A model generated the notes under the pieces. That model was not told where the DNA came from. It saw only the letters and a program-made list of their open reading frames with translations, and did not search any database. A stretch of DNA of 64,000 bases. Source: Phycomyces nitens (Eukaryota; Mucoromycota; Mucoromycetes; Mucorales; Phycomycetaceae). Within the stretch, counting starts at the first letter, position 1. Each line of letters starts with the position of its first letter. The stretch covers positions 744,001-808,000 of the forward strand of contig JAHRBC010000002.1 in assembly GCA_022702545.1 (NCBI GenBank). Direction: 5' to 3'. Both the position numbers and the translations under genes were made by a program. Shown in pieces: positions 1 to 11,783 of the stretch.

Positions 1-263
1 AATCTCCCTTGTCGAATTTGATTTGTTCAATGAGGCCAAATTGCGAAAACACAACTTGAACGGTGTTGACATTTGTGTTTGGATGCAATCTAGTGATGTA
101 TATGGCACGTTGAGTGTTTTCTCTCGATACTGATTGTGGTCTAGAGTTGCGTTGTGGAACTGGATTATTATTTGTTCTATTGTTTGGTTGGCTGGTTCTT
201 GGTGGCTGGACTGATGCTGAAGGTTTCCACATTGCAAAGCCAAGGATTGCCAATCGTCGCAAT
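1..263 (-). CDS. RRM protein, partial (left edge)
   Basis: On the minus strand an open frame runs into the left edge of the window. It has a low-complexity Pro/Asn/Gln/Arg stretch followed by the start of an RNA recognition motif: an RNP2-like strand (AIYITRL), then a helix region and a second strand (FGLIEQIKFDK). An upstream splice acceptor (cctttacag) at about 264-271 suggests that the exon starts at 263 and that the gene has more exons to the right, which I could not place. The RNP1 half of the domain lies outside the window. The protein probably binds RNA; no finer identity is possible. The frame is chosen on RRM similarity alone, since another frame is also open here. Confidence 0.5.
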
Positions 264-3200
264 CTGTAAAGGAAGCTCCTTTAAAAAAAAAACTTTTTAA
301 TTTATACAACCGACATGAATTTATATGATTATCTATAGCCACATAATACAAATAGGGATAGTTTAAAAGTATTTGATTGCCCTTGATAAACTAGCTCTAT
401 GAATATAAAGATTAATTGAGTCTATCACTATATATCATGCCCTTTGTCAAGTTGGTGTCGTAATTCTTTGGTGATGCAAAAGGTTGCAGCAATATCAAAA
501 TCGGTGTTGTATAAAAAGTGAATGGTAGCACCAAGGGTTGGTGCCATGTATCTGAAATATTCATACCACTTTTTGATAGAATATTGTTTACAGGCTAATT
601 TATTAAAAGTATACAGATCTGTCATTTTTACACAGTATAATTGTTCCAAGCGTAATATGGTATTGCATAACCTAAAAATCCATTGGCCATGCTATTGTTT
701 TAGAATTGCTTTTGTGGTCCATGAACACTTTTGTTTTTGAAAAAACAAAACAAAACAATTATTATAGTAATATAAAGCATAAATATCATCGACTAGGCTC
801 AGGTATAGTGTTTGGATCTATTAATTAGCAACATCCAACCTAACCAAGTTTATATGATTGGTATATTCAGGTTGATCATTTCTGATAAAGGAATAGTCTG
901 ACATGCATGCTGGAATAAGCAGTCTAAAGCAGTATCAAGGCACTCTCTATATAACCCTTGTTACATATTTACGTTTTATTAGATAAAGCATTTCTATTTA
1001 AATTAATCTCGACTGATAAGAACCAAAAGCAAACAAGCGCACAGTACATCTCTTACCCTAGAGCAGTAATTTTACTGCAGTGTATCCATTTACTTTTAAT
1101 TATTCTGGGTTTAGTTCTCCAGCTTAAAACTTTGGGTCAAGTACAATGTTTTCAGCGAGAAACTAATCAGCCTCTCATTTTCATATCAAAAGTCTATCAT
1201 GGTATTATAAAATAAAAAGGTTGCACGATAAATGCTGGGCCAAGGATAGAGAAAGTACTACATAATAAAGCTTCCAATAGAGATTGATTTTATAAAATAC
1301 AAATCTCATTATTAGTCGAATGTATTTCAAGCTTGGTTACAGCCAATGCTCTTTTTTTTTAAAAAAAATATATATCTTGAGCTGTATATCACAATAGGCC
1401 AGATTTTTAAAGTATCAACGTTTAATTGTATCGAGCTAAACTGAGTGTCTCAAAAGTTTATCAGTTTATTTTATCTATTATGCTAAAATGCTACAATAGT
1501 CGCTATGAGTAAGATAGGGCGGCGAGTTTTTTGTTTGGTGGTAATAATATAAAATAGAATGAATTAATACAAATTATTAGTACTAGAGTTAATAGTGACA
1601 ATTATGCGCTTGAGTTTTGGTAGAATATCTAGTAGAGTATACATACAGTGTATAAAGTAATGTTTCTAGTACGATTCAATTCACCATCTCAGTATTTAAT
1701 CGTCTTTGGGTTTTTTGCAAGTGATTTATTATGCGTGGGTATAAAGTCGCGAAAATAATGGATATATTTGGAAATGTAAACAAAAAATCCAGCATTTTAA
1801 GGAGGCAGGGAAATCCGCTAAAGTGTTTCAGAATTCAAACACTTGTTGCTCTTGCAATATGTTTTGAAAAATAATCAAACTGAAAGGACATGCTCAAGTA
1901 GTATGGGCCTTGATGGTATTCAAGTTTGAACACTAATGGACCAATAGATGAAGAGCAAGAGGAGTACAAAGACGAAAATTGGAAAATTTCAAGTTACGCG
2001 TCGTCTATATGCACCACATTGAAAATAAAGGGGTAAATAAATTTCGAAAAAATCAAATTTATGGATCATTATAGCTAAAAATACTGGATATCTTTAGACC
2101 AGGTAATTAAAACAAATTCATACTTGAATCACTTGTAATATACAAGTTTATAATATATATATTATTATAAATATATCTGATAAAAGTATTTTGTATATAT
2201 CTGTGTATAATATAGAGCCAAAGAGCTCATTTTGTCAATGCATCCAACAAATCGATCCAGGAATATATAATCATAAAATATAGGTTTTGTAGCTTGAATA
2301 CGAAAAACAAGATATTTATTTGATATAAAATAAGTACACATTTATACTTTCTAAAGCGATTATATTAAGCATGGAGAGACAATACTCTTCACATATGGTT
2401 TTAGATTTAACTATCCATTTTTTCCAATCTGTTTCAATTTCGTTTGATTAAACTCCGCAAGCGGAAGGATTTTTAATATCGACGCATACTTGGGAGCAGG
2501 TAGCAATAAAGCGACTTTGGAAAGCGAGTCACAAGATTACGCATTAGCCAACAGTGATATGCTTTGGCCGTCAACACTTGCCCATTCTCTTTAAGCATCA
2601 CATTCTACATGATTAGAATCACTTGTAAACTAGTTGAACAGTCTTATACCTAGCTTGCTAGCAGACTCTATAAAGTCAATAAGCTTGAAAATTTGTCAAA
2701 CCAAAGTCGATTAAGAATATGCTTTGAATCAAAGACAATGCTAAATCAATCCATATTGTATAAATATTGCCAACAGGATCTTGGTACAACTTGAACAGGC
2801 TGGCGACAGTTCCTTTTGCTTTCTTTCTCGTAATTACCAACATGCAAGAAAGACTGAAAAAAGACATTATGAGGACCTTACAAAAGGCATTAAACTCTGA
2901 GCCCAGGAATTAAATCAATAAACTGGATTGCTGCTATGACAATCTTTCCTTTCTTACTTTGGTTTCTGACTAGCAGATAAAAGTGAATAAAGTACACCTT
3001 TATACTTTGTGTATTTTCTTGTACTTGACAGCTCTATTTTTTCTCTCATTTACTCGTCTAGCAATTGCATCTCAATCAATCTTGTATCACACACAAAACC
3101 CTGTATACAAAAACAATAATGGTCATCTCTGTGACACATTAGATATAAAAGGACTACTTGTACAGAAGTACATATTCTAATACGCACTTATTCCAGGGCA

Positions 3201-3512
3201 ACCTCAAATAACCATAAGAAATAAGGTCAAACAAGCAACAAGAATTTATAAGTATCTCATAACATGTAGCATATTATTAACTTTTGCGAGAAGAATACTA
3301 ATTGTTGACTAATTATTACCATTGTAAGGCGTGGCTTCTTATTTGTATGTTAATTCTATCTACTATGGATTGTACCACTGTTCTACAATACACCACGCCT
3401 CTTTTTATTTTTACCTTTTCTCTCATTTGGATTAGAGAAGAGCCATTAAAGGGTTTTAAGAGTTTTAAAGCCTCTCTTTCCAGTATATGCTCAAGATACT
3501 TTTATTATTATT
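264..3512. other. Long AT-rich intergenic region, no confident gene
   Basis: No recognisable gene was found in 3.2 kb. A 66-codon minus-strand frame at 428-628 and frames at 958-1215 and 2676-2867 have no family features. The stretch 2960-3180 and the stretch 3250-3512 resemble the DNA upstream of the other F-box genes (compare 7540-7750 and 7860-8094), so the last ~550 bases are the 5' part of the F-box repeat unit and probably hold the promoter of the gene at 3513. Confidence 0.5.
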
Positions 3513-5351
3513 ATGCTCTTATCCGACTTTCCTCGAGAAATCATAGACAAATTCATCGATCTTCTGCCAGTCGACGACAGAATCACTTGCTGTCTAGTTT
3601 GCAAGTCATGGAACAACATATTTCATGATTCTTTGTACTCTGATATAACCATCAAAACCAGAACCGCATTGGATAAAATATTGAATCCATCCTCAGATAA
3701 CCAACCCAACTATTATAACAATGGACACCTTGCACGATATTTGCATGTCCATCATGCAGAAATAACAGACAAAGATATTCACGCACTACCGAAAATATTT
3801 CCAAATATAACGTATTTTTATATCCATTATCACAATCTACACCCCGAGAGAACTGTATCTACTATTGATTGGCACCCCTGGAAATTGCTGAAAGAACTCT
3901 ACATCAATATCACACCTCGTTATATGCCTAACATTGGGAACGAACTTGTTAAAGCAATCCTAGGCTTACCTTTCCTGACACGACTAGAGATTATTCCTAA
4001 AGGCTTAGTTGTTTGTCCTGTATCATTCTCATTAAACGACCTTGAAAATATTCACTCGCATCTACAGTACCTTGAGCATTTGAAGCTCGATTCAAAACTA
4101 TTGCCAGTTTCTGACACCGACCTTGCACAGGTGCCAGAAATATTACCAGCCACAGCGATGAGAAGCTTGAAAATAAATCGTGAAAATGGAGCCAATCAAA
4201 GGTTATTCTATTTGGCTCAAAAATACCCGAATCTACGCACACTTGAATTTTTTCGATCACTGACTCCAAGAAATCTTACACCACAACTGGAAAATACAGC
4301 AAGATTATTTAGCAACATCCCTCCGTCATTTCAACACCTAACAAAATTGGATTTTAAAGATTTGGGTTGCTATTCCGAAGAAGAGATCATTTTCTGGGAC
4401 ATAGCCAGTTTAAATAACATACCATTAAAACATCTATCAATCTATACTCACTCAGTTAGCGACGGTTGTCCTGATGATCTCTGCGATTCTACAAAGCGTA
4501 TCGCAAAAGCTTGCCTGACCAAGTTTTCAAGGACCATTGAATCATTTTACCTGAATTATCTACATACGCATGTAGTCCGAATACAGTTGGCGGATATGGA
4601 GACCACCCTTTGGAATTTATCCGAGTTGAGAATTGGCGGCTCCACATCTGTTGAGCTAGATACCTTTCTATCTTGGGCACCTCGCTTAAAGGCACTTTCA
4701 CTCTACAATTCTGATATCAAAATTAGAGATGAACTCTACACCTCAAAGAGATTTGGTCTTCAATCACTCGAGTTATGCAGGGCAGAAATCACATCAGATG
4801 TTCTCCGGTTCCTGTCATTCCACTGCAGAGATTTGAGTACATTGTTTTTATATCGGTTATTCGTATACGGCAACTCTACAACACCTGGATGTCAGTTTAT
4901 TGACATGACCTATAGTCGCCTAGAGAGGTTTTACATAGATAGGACAGAATTTATTATACAAGAAAACGAGTGTCCAGACAATATCAACATAGCCCTTATT
5001 ACACGACCAGTTGAAGATATTCCTCCAAAACAAGATTATGATCCCAATGTCCTGCCAACTGTCATTGGAACATCCACCAAAGCTCATTATGACTGGTTTT
5101 GCACACCTGGACCCCAAGAAATGCATCCCATTTCAAAAGCACAAGGCTCCCGTATCATGAAATTCTTTTCAAACTATGAGGAAAACAAAAGAATTACGCT
5201 AGAGGAGGCTCATATTAAAACAAGAAATCCTAGGAGATGTTGGAAGGACAGATGCATATTTGGATATACAAAGATAAAACTTGGTTATGTCAATATGTAT
5301 TCAATACACTCACCTGAAATAGGTCACCGAACGGAGCTTTCATATTTTTGA
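3513..5351 (+). CDS. F-box/leucine-rich protein (copy 1), 3' end replaced by transposon
   Basis: A single-exon gene of 612 codons. An N-terminal F-box (residues ~1-45; LPVDDRITCCLVCKSWNN) would dock on Skp1 in an SCF ubiquitin ligase. It is followed by about 400 residues of degenerate leucine-rich repeats, the likely substrate-binding surface, and a family-specific C-terminal cap (IPPKQDYDPNVLP, then YTKIKLGYV). The start is the ATG opening MLLSDFP, shared by four of the six copies. The last ~15 codons and the stop lie inside the terminal inverted repeat of a Tc1 element that begins at 5307, so the natural tail has been replaced. It is closest to the copy at 57807 in the coding region and in the 3' flank. 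It belongs to a lineage-specific family; the substrate is unknown. Confidence 0.85.
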   Translation: MLLSDFPREIIDKFIDLLPVDDRITCCLVCKSWNNIFHDSLYSDITIKTRTALDKILNPSSDNQPNYYNNGHLARYLHVHHAEITDKDIHALPKIFPNITYFYIHYHNLHPERTVSTIDWHPWKLLKELYINITPRYMPNIGNELVKAILGLPFLTRLEIIPKGLVVCPVSFSLNDLENIHSHLQYLEHLKLDSKLLPVSDTDLAQVPEILPATAMRSLKINRENGANQRLFYLAQKYPNLRTLEFFRSLTPRNLTPQLENTARLFSNIPPSFQHLTKLDFKDLGCYSEEEIIFWDIASLNNIPLKHLSIYTHSVSDGCPDDLCDSTKRIAKACLTKFSRTIESFYLNYLHTHVVRIQLADMETTLWNLSELRIGGSTSVELDTFLSWAPRLKALSLYNSDIKIRDELYTSKRFGLQSLELCRAEITSDVLRFLSFHCRDLSTLFLYRLFVYGNSTTPGCQFIDMTYSRLERFYIDRTEFIIQENECPDNINIALITRPVEDIPPKQDYDPNVLPTVIGTSTKAHYDWFCTPGPQEMHPISKAQGSRIMKFFSNYEENKRITLEEAHIKTRNPRRCWKDRCIFGYTKIKLGYVNMYSIHSPEIGHRTELSYF

Positions 5352-6684
5352 TTATTTTCTAGTGATTTTTATATCTTTTTTTTTCTTTTCAATAATCTTT
5401 ATAATAAAATATCATCAGAATAAAGCCAAACATTATGAAAAGATAGTTTTATATATTTTTGATACAAATATTAAAAAAAAAGATTATCTAGTATTTAGTT
5501 GCTGCACCTTTCTTTGCAATTACTTTTTGGACTCGATTTGGCATGCTGGCTACCAAATTCTCCAAAGCTTGAAGAGGAAGCTCTAACCATGTTCTGTGAT
5601 TAACTGCCTCGAGCTCATCCACATTGGTTACTTTTTCTCTATTTTGGCAAAGTTTCTGCGCAAGATGAGCCCAAATATGCTCAATAGGATTGAGATCTGG
5701 GCTCTATGCAGGCCAAAAGTCAAAGCTAGTCAAGAGACACCTCTCTTTCTTATACCATGTGGCATAAGCACCAGTATGGCAGGGAGCGCCATCTTCTCGG
5801 AACAAAAACTGCGTGTTTGTATCCCTGGTGAGTTATTCATACCATGAGAGAAAGTGTTCGGCCAGACAGTCAACGTACTTGTCTTGGTCGATGTTTCCTC
5901 AAGGTAACCAAAGGGCCAAGACGCCCCTCCCCAGAAACAACCCCATACCATGACAGAGCCCTTATCAAACTTGTACGTACTGACTGTATTCTCATCGGCA
6001 TACCTCTCCCCCTTCTTTCTGATGACTCGGATATTCCCATCATTGCCAATAACAAGAAATCTGGACTCATCCGACCAGACAACTGATTTCCACTGGTCAA
6101 CTGTCCAATTGACCTTGTCCTGGCACCATTTCAACCGATTTTCTTTGTGTCTTTCGGTCATACTAGGCTTACGTGCTGGTACATGAGATCCATAGCCAAA
6201 AAGTTTCATGTTTTTACGAAATGTCACCATTGACATTGAACTTCCTACATCCACTAATCTCTGATGCTGGACTGCAATTGAGACGAATGGCTCCTTTCGA
6301 AATGAGCGAACCATCGCAGCTTGAGTTCGTTTTGTGACCTTTGGGGTGGCTCCCAGGAGTTTAGAGGACACGGAAATGCCTTTATCTCTAAAGGCCGTTA
6401 TGACATTGCCAACAGTACTGATTGGAATGTCAAGGGATGTCGAAATCTCAGAGTAAGTAGCATCTCTTTCCCATTGACCTATAATTCGGCCCCTCATGAA
6501 CACATCCAACTCCTGTATTTTGGGCTTTTGGTTACTGATGTGTGTGTGAGAGACATTTTATAGGCTGTTTTTGTTTAACTAAAAGAGTTTGGTGTGTTTA
6601 TAAAGAAAACAAAATAAAGATATGGTAAAAAAAGGAAAAAATCTGAAATTGCCACTCCGTTCGATGACCTATTTTAGGTGAGTG
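5307..6684 (-). mobile_element. Tc1/mariner element with terminal inverted repeats and TA target duplication
   Basis: The ends match as ~30 bp inverted repeats beginning CACTCACCT and running through AGGTCA to CGAACGGAG, with two mismatches (positions 5307-5336 and 6655-6684). Each end is flanked by TA (5305-5306 and 6685-6686), the Tc1/mariner target duplication. To the right of 6686 the sequence resumes homology with the 3' flanks of other F-box copies (57.7 kb and 60.7 kb), which confirms the right boundary. The 1378 bp length is typical of the superfamily. The internal transposase is broken, so this copy could move only with help in trans. Confidence 0.93.
5494..6566 (-). pseudogene. Tc1-type transposase, decayed
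   Basis: The longest open piece (6509 to 5730) has the helix-turn-helix region (SEISTSLDIPISTVGN), a Tc3-type HTH_2 region and the first catalytic Asp in WSDESRF, followed by GSVMVWGCF. Beyond that the frame breaks: sequence corresponding to the second catalytic Asp (REDGAPCHT) and to the glutamate block (SPDLNPIEHIW) lies in another frame and is interrupted by stop codons. A further frame change separates the first ~12 codons (start near 6566) from the HTH. At least four lesions are visible, so it is a pseudogene of a DD34E transposase; the ancestor would have been ~340 residues. Confidence 0.9.
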
Positions 6685-8094
6685 TATATACCAAGACTTG
6701 ATTTTGAAATATACATGGTCTATGGCAAAGGAAGTGTATTACATGTAATATAATAAAATAGCAATTTTATGACAAAATATATCAAAACATTTGTTTTTAA
6801 AAGAAGTAAAAACCACTTTGGTACCTTTTCTCTACCATTATTAGTATATATTTCAGCTTAGAATCCGTAATTAATGTTACCCATAACGACCTTTATATCA
6901 TATTCTTATTCTTGTCAATTCATATTTCACGTCTACTTTGAGAACATTCAAGGTGTCATTAGAGGCTCTCTTCTTGTCAAAAAATATATTCAAATAATTC
7001 TACAAGTGATAAATTGAGATCATATAAAGGCTTTGCACGATAGTACTCAAAATCTCTGACCTGATGGGTCTCTCTATATTATTGGCATTATCTATCAATA
7101 TGGCACTCTACACCATATTCATAAAAATGGAAATGCATATCCTTAATTTGCAAATTATCTTTAAACTGTGGATGAAGTGTATTTTTCAAGATACTGCCAT
7201 ATCTATCTTGGTTTATATTATCACGTTTTCAAATCGTCAAAGTCAAGAACCATATATCTACGAAATGTCTCCAATATATCCCTCGACCACATACTATTTC
7301 ACCGTTGAGACGGTATTACTTTTCTAATGTACCTTGTCAATATTTTAAAGGGATATTGACTTTCCAACTGAAGAAATATTTTCTGAAACTGTTTAAGATG
7401 CATACTGTAGAACGGTTCTTGCCAATGTGCTTTTTGTTATGGCCAATACCATTGTATCCAATAAAGTCTCTCGTCTTCATTTTATATTCCTGCTCTTATA
7501 TCCTTGAATAACCATTTATATTTTCAGTTTTTTATTTTACTTTTAATATCTGCAATGTACTTTTATTTGAACATCTATACTTAATAATACTTGTATTTAT
7601 TGCTATCCTAGCTCTACTTTTTCCTTCGTTTATTTATCTGGCAATTGTATGACAATCAATCTTGTCTCGCAAACAAACCCCTGTACACAAAAGCAACAAT
7701 GCTCATCATTACGCCACATAAGGTATGAAAGGACTTTTTGTACAAAAATACATATTCTAATGCACCCCAATTCCATGTAAACCTCAAATACATTATCTAA
7801 AATAGGATCAAGTAAATCTCGAGAGATAGACTAGATATTAACATATTTAAGCAGGTAGCATATCATTAATTCTTGATAAGAACAAAATAATTGTTCATTA
7901 ATTATTATATTTGCAAGGGTTTGAACCTTTTTATTTGTCTAGACTCTACTTGATGCAGATTGTACCTTTGTCCTACAAACAGAGCCTTTTTTTATTCACT
8001 TTTTCTCACATTTTAATAATATAAAATTCATTAAAAGGCTTTAAAAGCATTAAATCCTCTCTTTCCAGTATTAATTCAAAATACTCTTTATATT
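6685..8094 (+). repeat. Upstream module of F-box unit 2
   Basis: From about 6810 to 8094 this DNA matches 10520-11783 closely (nearly identical over ~6960-7520) and, in inverse orientation, 62586-63890. Weaker matches are 13725-14110, 54127-55350 and 59622-60480. Two small open frames in it (7064-7327 and 7305-7511) are preserved in the 10.7 kb copy, but the inverted copy has a stop inside the first, so they look like passengers rather than genes. It presumably contains the promoter and leader of the F-box gene that follows. Confidence 0.7.
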
Positions 8095-9915
8095 ATGCTC
8101 TTATCAGACTTTCCTCAAGAAATCATAGACATATTAACCGATCTCCTCTTCTACAAGGACAAACTCTCTTGCCGTTTAGTTTGCAAGTCATGGAACAACA
8201 TTTTCCAGGATTCCTTGTACTTTAATCTAGTTATACGTTCCAGGGAGACCTTGGATGGTGTTCTGAATTCATCCCTTGACAACCGACCCGATTGTCAAGA
8301 AAATGGACACCGTGTACGACATTTGCTTATAAATAATTATATGGATGTAACGGACAGAGATATCTACGCACTCCAAAAGATGTTTCCAAACATAAAGTAT
8401 ATTTGTTTATACAATATGTATATAAGCGAGAAGAGCCTTGGATTGGCTGCTGATTGGCACCCCTGGAGATTACTGAGAGAATTCTACATCTCTTTTTGGA
8501 TTATCGATATACCTGACATGGGGGATAAGCTTGTTAAATTGCTCCTGTCATTACCCGCTCTCAGACGACTGGGGATTGATAACCGCACTATGTCAAGGAA
8601 TCAACTATCATTCTCATTAAACGACATCGAAACCATTCACTCGCATCTAAAGCACCTCGAACATTTGAAGCTAAAATCAAAACTATTGCCAATTTCTGAC
8701 ATTGCCTTTGCAAAGATAGCAGACGTATCACCAGCCACAGCAATAAGAAGCTTGGAAATAGAAGTTAAAATCACAGATCAACGATGGTTATATTATTTCG
8801 CTCACAAATACCCCAATCTACGCAAAATGAAATTCTATACATCAGGTGCCATGGCTGATCCCGAAGAGCAAAGAGACAGTACAATACCAATATTAATCAA
8901 GGATCCTTTGATACTTCAACACCTAACAAACCTGATTATTCTATATGACAATTACTATGAGAAACCCGATATAATTATAATAGATATAGACAATTTAAGA
9001 AACATGACGACCAATCGCGTAAAAATATCTATCAACCAAATGAATGGCTATTCTCCTGATAACCTCTGTGATTTTCCCAAACGTATCACAGAAGCTTGCC
9101 TGACCAAATATTCAAAGGCCATTGAATCTTTTTACCTATACTGTAACTCTTTAGATACAGTTCCAATACAGTTGATCGATATGGAGAACACCCTTTGTAA
9201 TTTGGTCGATCTTGTGATCAAGAGCTCCGTATCTGTTGATCTGGATACCTTTCTCTATACAGCACCTCGCCTGAAGACCATTGTACTCAGAAATGCTGAT
9301 ATCAAAGTTAAAGATGAACTCTACACCTCAAAGAGATTTGTACTTCGGTCATTCAAAATAAACGACGCAAAAATCACCTCAGATGTTCTTCGGTTTCTGT
9401 CATTCCACTGCAGAAATTTGAATGAGTTGGAGTTGGCTGAATCATCAGTATATGGCAACATCACAACACCCGGGTGCCAGTTTATCGACATGTCATATAG
9501 CCGCCTACAGAGATTATGTGTATATTCTACAAAATTTATTATACAAGAAAACGAATGTCTAGAAAATTTCAATATAACGCTTATTACACGACCAGTTAAA
9601 AATATTCCTCCAAAACAAGATTATGATCCCAATGTCCTGCCAACTGTCATTAAAAAACCTACAAAATCTCATCATCACTGGTTTCACTTACGTAAACCCC
9701 AAACGATGCATCCCATTCCAAAAGAGAGAGACTCCGGTATTATGAGATTTACCTCCAACTACGAGACAAACAAAAGTGTTACGCTAGAAAGGGATCTTAA
9801 AGCAAAAAATGCTTCTAAGCGTTGGAAGGACAGATGCATCTTTGGATATACAAAGATAAAACTCGGTTATATCGCTGATTATAGAGTCGCAAACTATGAT
9901 TACCTTTTAAAATAA
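8095..9915 (+). CDS. F-box/leucine-rich protein (copy 2)
   Basis: A single-exon gene of 606 codons with the same layout as its neighbours: F-box at residues ~1-45 (LSCRLVCKSWNNIF), variable leucine-rich repeats in the middle, and the conserved C-terminal cap (PPKQDYDPNVLP; FGYTKIKLGYI). The F-box predicts an SCF substrate adaptor. It belongs to the subfamily with IDILTDLL in the F-box, shared with copies 3 and 6. A stretch around residues 181-240 is identical at DNA level to copy 3 (8636-8815 against 12326-12505), while the sequence on either side differs by many replacements, which suggests recent gene conversion. The ATG is fixed by alignment with four paralogues. Confidence 0.85.
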   Translation: MLLSDFPQEIIDILTDLLFYKDKLSCRLVCKSWNNIFQDSLYFNLVIRSRETLDGVLNSSLDNRPDCQENGHRVRHLLINNYMDVTDRDIYALQKMFPNIKYICLYNMYISEKSLGLAADWHPWRLLREFYISFWIIDIPDMGDKLVKLLLSLPALRRLGIDNRTMSRNQLSFSLNDIETIHSHLKHLEHLKLKSKLLPISDIAFAKIADVSPATAIRSLEIEVKITDQRWLYYFAHKYPNLRKMKFYTSGAMADPEEQRDSTIPILIKDPLILQHLTNLIILYDNYYEKPDIIIIDIDNLRNMTTNRVKISINQMNGYSPDNLCDFPKRITEACLTKYSKAIESFYLYCNSLDTVPIQLIDMENTLCNLVDLVIKSSVSVDLDTFLYTAPRLKTIVLRNADIKVKDELYTSKRFVLRSFKINDAKITSDVLRFLSFHCRNLNELELAESSVYGNITTPGCQFIDMSYSRLQRLCVYSTKFIIQENECLENFNITLITRPVKNIPPKQDYDPNVLPTVIKKPTKSHHHWFHLRKPQTMHPIPKERDSGIMRFTSNYETNKSVTLERDLKAKNASKRWKDRCIFGYTKIKLGYIADYRVANYDYLLK

Positions 9916-11783
9916 ACATGGTTTACTTTTAAAGAATTATACTATATGTAATAAACCTGGGCACAAAAATCATTAAAAAATGGTTTATTTGAAAAATAGA
10001 AATATTATTCTCTCTTCTTTTTACTAATTACCAGTATTAGAATATCATTTTAAGCTAAAGACATTTGAGGACTATATTACAAGGATGATGATGACACGGT
10101 TTATTCGATTCACCGGTGTTTGTTGTATCGCTCATCGCAGTGAACTTCGAAGTAGTGATGTATCTGTAGAAATGCCCCGAAGTAGTTAAATAGTCTCTTA
10201 ATCTGTTCTTTATTAAAATTGTCTTTCTACCCGTATCTATTTTCTTGTCACTGAGTTGGACATTTATACTACATAACCAACCCACCATGTGTCAATGAGC
10301 TCAAGTACGGTGGAATTATCTACCTGAATTTAGTTGAGATTTGCTCCACAGGGGATCTCAGCAGTTGTCAAGATGAGTTTTACTGTAACAAAAACTTTTT
10401 TAAAATAAACATAGTATGCATTAAACAAAAATAAATACTCCATATATAATATAATAACCAAGTAATTGTATAACTCAAGATACCAAGAAAATTGGTTGTT
10501 AAAAATAAAAGCCACTCTAGTACCTTTTCTCTACCATTATTGATATGTATTACAGCTTGTAATCTGTCATTCATCTTTCCCACAAAGACCTTTATATGCT
10601 ATGGTTAGTTTTGGGAATTATTCTTGTTAATCTACCTTGATAACATTCAAGCTGTCATTAGAGGCTCTCGTCGAAAAAAAATACCCCCAAATAATTCTAC
10701 AAGTGATAAATTGAGATCATATAAAGGCTTTCCACAATAGTGCTCAAAATCTCTGACCAGATGGGTCTCTCTATATTATTGGCATTATCTATCAATATGG
10801 CACTCTACACCATATTCATAAAAATGGAAATGCATATCCTTAATTTGCAAATTATCTTTAAACTGTGGATGAAGTGTATTTTTCAAGATACTGCCATATC
10901 TATCTTGGTTTATATTATCACGTTTTCAAATCGTCAAAGTCAAGAACCATATATCTACAAAATGTCTCCAATATATCCCTCGACCACATACTATTTCACC
11001 GTTGAGACGGTATTACTTTTCTAATGTACCTTGTCAATATTTTAAAGGGATATTGACTTTCCAACTGAAGAAATATTTTCTGAAACTGTTTAAGATGCAT
11101 ACTGTAGAACGGTTTTTGTCAATGTGCCTTTTGTTACGCCCAATATCATTGTCTCCAATAAAGTCTCTCGTCTTCATTTTATATTCCTGCTCTTATCTCC
11201 TTGAATAACCATTTATATTTTCTGTTTTTTGCTTTTAATATCTGCAATGTACTTTTATTTGAACATCTATACTTAATAGTACTTGTGTTTATTGCTATCC
11301 TAGCTCTACTTTTTCTTTCGTTTATTTATCTGGAAATTGTATGACAAACAATCTTGTCTCGCAAACAAACCCCTGTACACAAAAACAACAATCCTCATCC
11401 TTACGCCACATAAGGTATGAAAGGACTTTTTGTACAAAAATACGTATTCTAATACTCACCTTTTCGACGTAAGCCTCGAATGCATTATCCAAAATAAGAT
11501 CAAATAAATAAAGAGATAGAGACTAGATATTGACATATTTAAGCAGGTAACATATCATTAATTCTTGATGAGAACAAAATAATTGTTCATTATTATATTT
11601 CCAAGGCTTTGAACCGTTTTATTTGTCTTGAATCTACTTACTGCGGATTGTACCTTTGTTCTACAAACAGAGCCTTTTTTATTTACCTTTTTTCTCACAT
11701 TTTAATAATATAAAATCCATTAAAAGCCTTTAAAAGCATTAGATCCTCTCTTTCCAGTATTAATTCAAAATACTCTTTATATT
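9916..11783 (+). repeat. 3' flank of copy 2 and upstream module of F-box unit 3
   Basis: 9916-10087 and 10299-10385 match, in inverse orientation, the DNA downstream of the copy at 60777 (60480-60776). Between them sits a 203 bp insertion described separately. From about 10505 to 11783 the sequence repeats the module upstream of copy 2. No gene is seen. Tiny frames at 10740-11024 and 11002-11208 duplicate those at 7.1-7.5 kb. Confidence 0.7.
10092..10294. mobile_element. 203 bp MITE-like insertion with 4 bp ATGA target duplication
   Basis: The paralogous flank at 60588-60591 carries one ATGA; here ATGA occurs twice, at 10088-10091 and 10295-10298, enclosing 203 extra bases that start TGACAC and end GTGTCA. 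The perfect terminal inverted repeat is only 6 bp, with patchy complementarity inward (a GGT a few bases later on both sides). Size, lack of coding capacity and a direct target repeat fit a short non-autonomous DNA transposon; the superfamily is unclear. Confidence 0.75.

Noticed and set aside
428..649. Minus-strand open frame of 73 codons near the left edge
   Set aside because: Its first codon is not ATG, the remaining 66 residues match nothing I know, and no splice partners were convincing.
2440..2900. Possible gene remnant on the minus strand
   Set aside because: Short readable stretches but no motif, and no consistent splice structure.
7064..7511. Two overlapping small frames, repeated at 10740-11208 and (inverted) 63161-63629
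   Set aside because: They are preserved only because the DNA is recently duplicated; the inverted copy has a stop in the first frame and no protein family is recognisable.
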